Source: Toxotes chatareus | Lineage: Eukaryota > Chordata > Actinopteri > Toxotidae | Assembly (NCBI GenBank): GCA_016801885.1 | Contig: CM028891.1 | Location: forward strand, 11,763,517 to 11,827,516 | DNA length: 64,000 nucleotides | Reading direction: 5' to 3' | Part shown: one piece after another, positions 59,801 to 64,000 of the stretch | Numbering within the stretch: position 1 is the stretch's first letter | Layout of the letters: every line of letters starts with the position of its first letter | Program-made: the position numbers and the translations under genes | The notes under the pieces: generated by a model | Database searches by the model: none | Told to the model about the DNA's origin: nothing | The model's input: only the letters and a program-made list of their open reading frames with translations

Positions 59801-62800
59801 TAATAGGCAGGCTCCGTTTTACTTTATGTTCCTGATCCTCCTGTTTTTAACTAAAGCTGAACACATAATAACTATAGCAAACATGTTTGATTTTAGGAGT
59901 GGAAAGAGGATGATCTGAGAACATATAAAAAAGAAGGACGGTATTAAAGAAGGAACATATTTAAGAAAGGGAGGAATATGTAAAGGCCATTTCCTAATAC
60001 ATGAATGTTCGTTGACCAGAAAAGATGTCACACTTGTTGATTAATAGGTTACTTTGTCATAGCTAAGGCTAAATATTTAAATTGGGGTGTCAAAATAGCC
60101 AAACACTGCTGTAGGACCATACCTTTTAGTCATGATATATAACATAATATAGCACCAGTGTGGCCATCTGCTCAGACCATGGACACAATAATAAAAAGGA
60201 CCCTGGTGACGTCAACTACAGGCCTTTAAAGTCGTGCACATGAAAGGGCTATACTGCCTTTTTGAAGCTTTACATCCATTAAGCCCACTCATCTGAAGCC
60301 CATGGAGAAACAGAAGCATCACCAGTCAGGTTGTTAACTGTGTATACCCAGCCTGTGCTGATGTCACCACAGAGGATGTATACTGTACTACAGCTCACGC
60401 ATGCAAAAACACTGTTCCCCGACAAAGCATGTTCTGTACTGTTTTATAGGTGGGCAGTAGGCCACTCGATAACTTCCAGTCACAGCTGGCACTCTGTTGT
60501 GCTTGTTTCCCCTGATAAGATTTGTAATTTTCCACACTGTCGACAATGTGACCGTTTTTTATTTTGGAGACTTGGATATTTTCTACTGCTATCACACGAG
60601 AAAGAACTTTCCTTTTTATGTGTGGAGAATTTGAATCACACAGCTTAGAAAGCATGAGAAAATGTATTTTAACTTTAAAGATATGAGTTTGCTGTTTTCA
60701 ACAGATTTTTCTTTTTCCCCAGCACAGTGATATTTAATGGTGAAGTAAAATGAACCAGTTCCCAGTTCTACTCTTTTCCACTTGATCACCTCTTGTGTGA
60801 GGTCTTTCCCATGTCTCAACTCTGCCCCATGGTGGACGTGTGAATGAACAGCTGGGCGCCCCTTAATTTTGGTGCTAATACTGGTTGGATTTTCTGAAGT
60901 CAAGTCAAATTCACTCAAGATTAAAAATAGGAATGACAATGTTTTATAGCCGATAGCTCTTTATAGCCCTTTAAAAATGAGTAAAAACTCTGATCTCTGA
61001 TATTTGAAGAAGTTGTGGAGTGTAAACCTTGAGGCATTATTTTTCATTAAAATACACAATACAGTATGAAAATCACTTAAGGTTACTTAAAAGGGATATT
61101 GGGCTTTGGGAGCAGTAATTTTAGTCTTAAAGAAATGATGATGAAAGTTTTTTTTTCTGCCAGTCTGAAAAAAATTTAAAAAAAAAAACAAACAACAAAA
61201 ATTCTCACAAGGGAATTAATATCTTTATCCAAAGTGAAAACATTATAGCAGATACTATAGATACAGATACTATAGCAGTTACTCTATGGAGCAAAGCAGA
61301 CATTGGATTTAAGATATGAATTGGATGAGTGCCATCTTGTGGTCTGCAATCTCCATTACACAAAAAGGCCCATTCGGTGAAAAGGTCATTTCATGAACCA
61401 AAAAAAAAAACAGAATTTACAGCTGTGTACTGAACTAATGTAACTAATTCACCTTTAACTTTACTTTGACTTGCCATTTTGCTTGTATCTGATGTTTAGC
61501 AGAATAAAGACAGGGAAGAGACATGCAAGATTCTGTAAACCACATGTGAGTTCAGTGTCGCAGTTATGAAACTGATCTGAAACACCAGGGCACCCTTATT
61601 TGTTTCCTCTTTTGAAGATGAGTCATTTGGGAATTTTTATCTCAGGTAGTTCAGACTCTTTGGCTTTAATGTGTTTTATAATTTATAACCTTATCTCTCT
61701 TTAATTAAGAATTCCTCATACATGGTTCCACTGTAGTGAAACACGGGCTCATAGAGTCTCCACTTTTTTTTGTCATAGACTGAGAGAACTCATTCCCCTC
61801 CACATGTTCTTCACATTGTGCTGAGTTTCCCCCCCCGACACATTAAGCTACTTTCTACTTTTCTGCTTCATGAAATTTCTCTGCAACTGGGATTCTTGAA
61901 ATGATGGTGACTCACAAATGACGACCTCCTTTATGCCTTCAGTTTAAGGTGCTCAGCAATAAAATAGCAGCTAAATCACTGGAAGTGTACACAGTGATAA
62001 CCATTAAGTTTGACCACACCACTGGAGTTCAATTGATGCGTTGTAGCATGCAGTTAGCGGCTGAATGTTTGCAAGTCCCATGGTGAGAAGTTAGGGATGC
62101 TAACTCTGCGCCTGCACACCAAGCACATCAACTAGCTAGCCTTGGGCAAAGGAAGAAAACATGCTGGAGTATTTGAGTCACTTTGCATCCCTAATGTCAG
62201 AACAAAACGGTAGCCCCGGCGGTAACGCTCAACGCTTTACTTGTTTATTTATTTCTGTATTTTTGCCCCCTTCTAATCTCCTGTTCCCGAATTAATTACT
62301 CAATTAGCATAGTAAATTAGCGAAACAATTATGATGCATGGAAAACTTCCAGCACACACCATCACAGCCAGTCTGGATACATTTAGTGAAGTGAGGAGGA
62401 AAAAAAAAAAAAAAAAAGATGAACGAAAGCAGGCAGGGTGGCTTAGAAACTAAAACCAGAGAGTTTGTAGTGAAATAAAACATTTTAACAAATGGTCTTG
62501 CCAAATGAAATGTGATACCCTCTTCTCAGTGTGAAATGTAATAAAAATAGCAGTACAAATTTATTAGCAATGTATAAAAGTAGCAATGAATTAATTCTTC
62601 ATGCTTCTTAGAAGGTTGCATGGAGTGCACAAGGAATTAAGTGCTTTCCTCTTTCTAACCCGATGCCTGCACGTTTACACAGAAATGATGGAGCTGTTTG
62701 TTGAGAAAAGAGTAGGTTTCTCTTAATTCTTTCACTTTTACATGTACAGTTAATGCATGGTGTGTGCTTTAAAACATAAATCAGTACAGTACACCACACA

Positions 62801-64000
62801 GCAGCCCCTCTATGTAAAATTCCACATCTTAGCCTTCTTGGAATTCACCAGAGCAGTGGGAAAATTGGCCCTTTGGCATCCAAGTATCCCACAACTGGAT
62901 AATAGTACAGCCACCCACTCTGCCTCTTCTTCTGCCAGTTGGCTAGAGAGAAGGCCTCCTGCTTTTGTTTAGCAGGCGGACAGGGAAGAGGTTCAATATT
63001 TGGATCTCTGAGCAGGTGAATCACCTATGTCGAACAGAGTAAAGGGTTTGGCCACTGAATAATTGCTGCTCTTTGTAGGTCTCGGAAGAATCTCTGTGTT
63101 TCGTGCACCTATAATAAGAGAGTGCTGATCTGACCAGCACTAGCTCCAGTTGCAAGGCGTGCACAAGACTCTCACTCTGCCTGAACCACACCTTTCTCTG
63201 AGACAGCACTGGACCAGTACCAGCCTGCTGTGAAGGTGGTGGAGGGGACTGATGTATGTGTCGTCCCCTTGGCTCGTCCTCGTGTGCAGGAAGTTAAAAA
63301 CCCCACATCTTCTATTTTCTGCAGCAGAGCTCACTGCTGTGCCCCCTCACAAAGTTTTATCAGGAGTGGATTGCAGTGGAACATTGCTGCATGCTCACAC
63401 GCTACAGCTGGTTAACCTCTGATACAGAGGTCTATTTACTGGGCCCCCCAAAAAACACCATAAAATCCATCCTGGATATCAGCCCAGTGAACACTGAATT
63501 GCTTGTATGCAATTTCATTTACTGACTTTAAAGAATCTCTTCCAACTTTTGGTGACTTGTTTTGAACTTTGACCTCTGACTACAATACAAAGAGTGCTCA
63601 ACTGTACTCTTGGACACAGGAAGTGCAGACCTGTACGCAGAGATTAAACTTTAATTAAATTAAGATTAAAGCAAAATTGAATTACTTTTTTTGTGTGTTT
63701 TGTTCATGAAAAGTTCAGCTAAGTGCTTAAGGCAGTGACTGACAGTCACAACCTCAATGTAACGTCTTACATTCTTATAATTTTGCTATTCTAAGATCAT
63801 TAGTGGTCGGGTTGAAAAGTAAAAGTTGACGTGGCAGCAATACTAGAGCAAAGGCCATTATGTTGTTATGTTTTCAGAGAATTTTTGAGTTTCAGGCAGG
63901 TGTGGAACGGTGGCATCACAAATTTCCATTGGCATGCTCCCAGTGGCACAAGTTCCTTGTGAATATCACATACCTCATTACGGTCCACTCAGTTTAGGTT
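51778..64000. other. Gene-poor DNA to the right edge
   Basis: Twelve kilobases with no supported coding exon on either strand. It contains homopolymer tracts (T-rich 53841-53884, A-rich 61178-61190 and 62400-62417), a CT-rich tract near 57823-57850, a hairpin at 55032-55059 and several patches with homeodomain-type TAATTA words that look constrained. All open frames of 60-112 codons lacked recognisable domains. Confidence 0.6.
55032..55059. repeat. Perfect inverted repeat, 13-bp arms
   Basis: GTAGAACAATGAC and GTCATTGTTCTAC are separated by only GA, forming a near-perfect palindrome in otherwise unremarkable DNA. Confidence 0.9.

Overview
The window comes from a vertebrate nuclear genome, most probably a ray-finned (teleost) fish. 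The genes have introns with GT/AG borders and are separated by long AT-rich non-coding DNA. CA, TA and GT microsatellites are common, and there are decayed Tc1/mariner elements of the fish type. Gene order resembles human 3q24, with proteins clearly diverged from mammalian ones. All four recognisable genes lie on the minus strand. No prokaryotic, organellar, CRISPR, rRNA or convincing tRNA feature was seen.

Layout: (1) 1-16045 is one unbroken tandem array of a ~75-bp AT-rich satellite, roughly 210 copies in one orientation. It runs off the left edge of the window. (2) 16046-16575 is a TA/CA/TG-rich, palindrome-rich transition ending the satellite. (3) 17604-20985 is bdh1 (five coding exons), carrying a Tc1 3' half in an intron. 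(4) 20986-22659 is a short spacer with a perfect 54-bp palindrome. (5) 22660-32747 is gyg1, glycogenin (eight coding exons, 335 aa). (6) 34435-38733 is cpb1, pancreatic procarboxypeptidase B (eleven coding exons, 416 aa). (7) 39979-41058 is agtr1, a type-1 angiotensin II receptor (359 aa in a single coding exon). (8) 41166-64000 is about 23 kb upstream of agtr1 with no recognisable protein gene. It holds microsatellites, a candidate untranslated first exon of agtr1 and a few stretches that look like conserved non-coding elements.

The genes are not one pathway: ketone-body oxidation (bdh1), glycogen priming (gyg1), protein digestion (cpb1) and blood-pressure/osmoregulatory signalling (agtr1). 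What unites them is ancient linkage. In human, AGTR1, CPB1, CPA3 and GYG1 lie in this order on one strand; here CPA3 is absent and bdh1 follows gyg1. Exon borders were set by eye from splice consensus, reading phase and family similarity. All four models close in frame over their full length.

No new enzymatic or defence system was found. The most unusual items are the satellite array with its internal structure, the hydrophobic N-terminal exon of bdh1, and the 54-bp palindrome upstream of bdh1.
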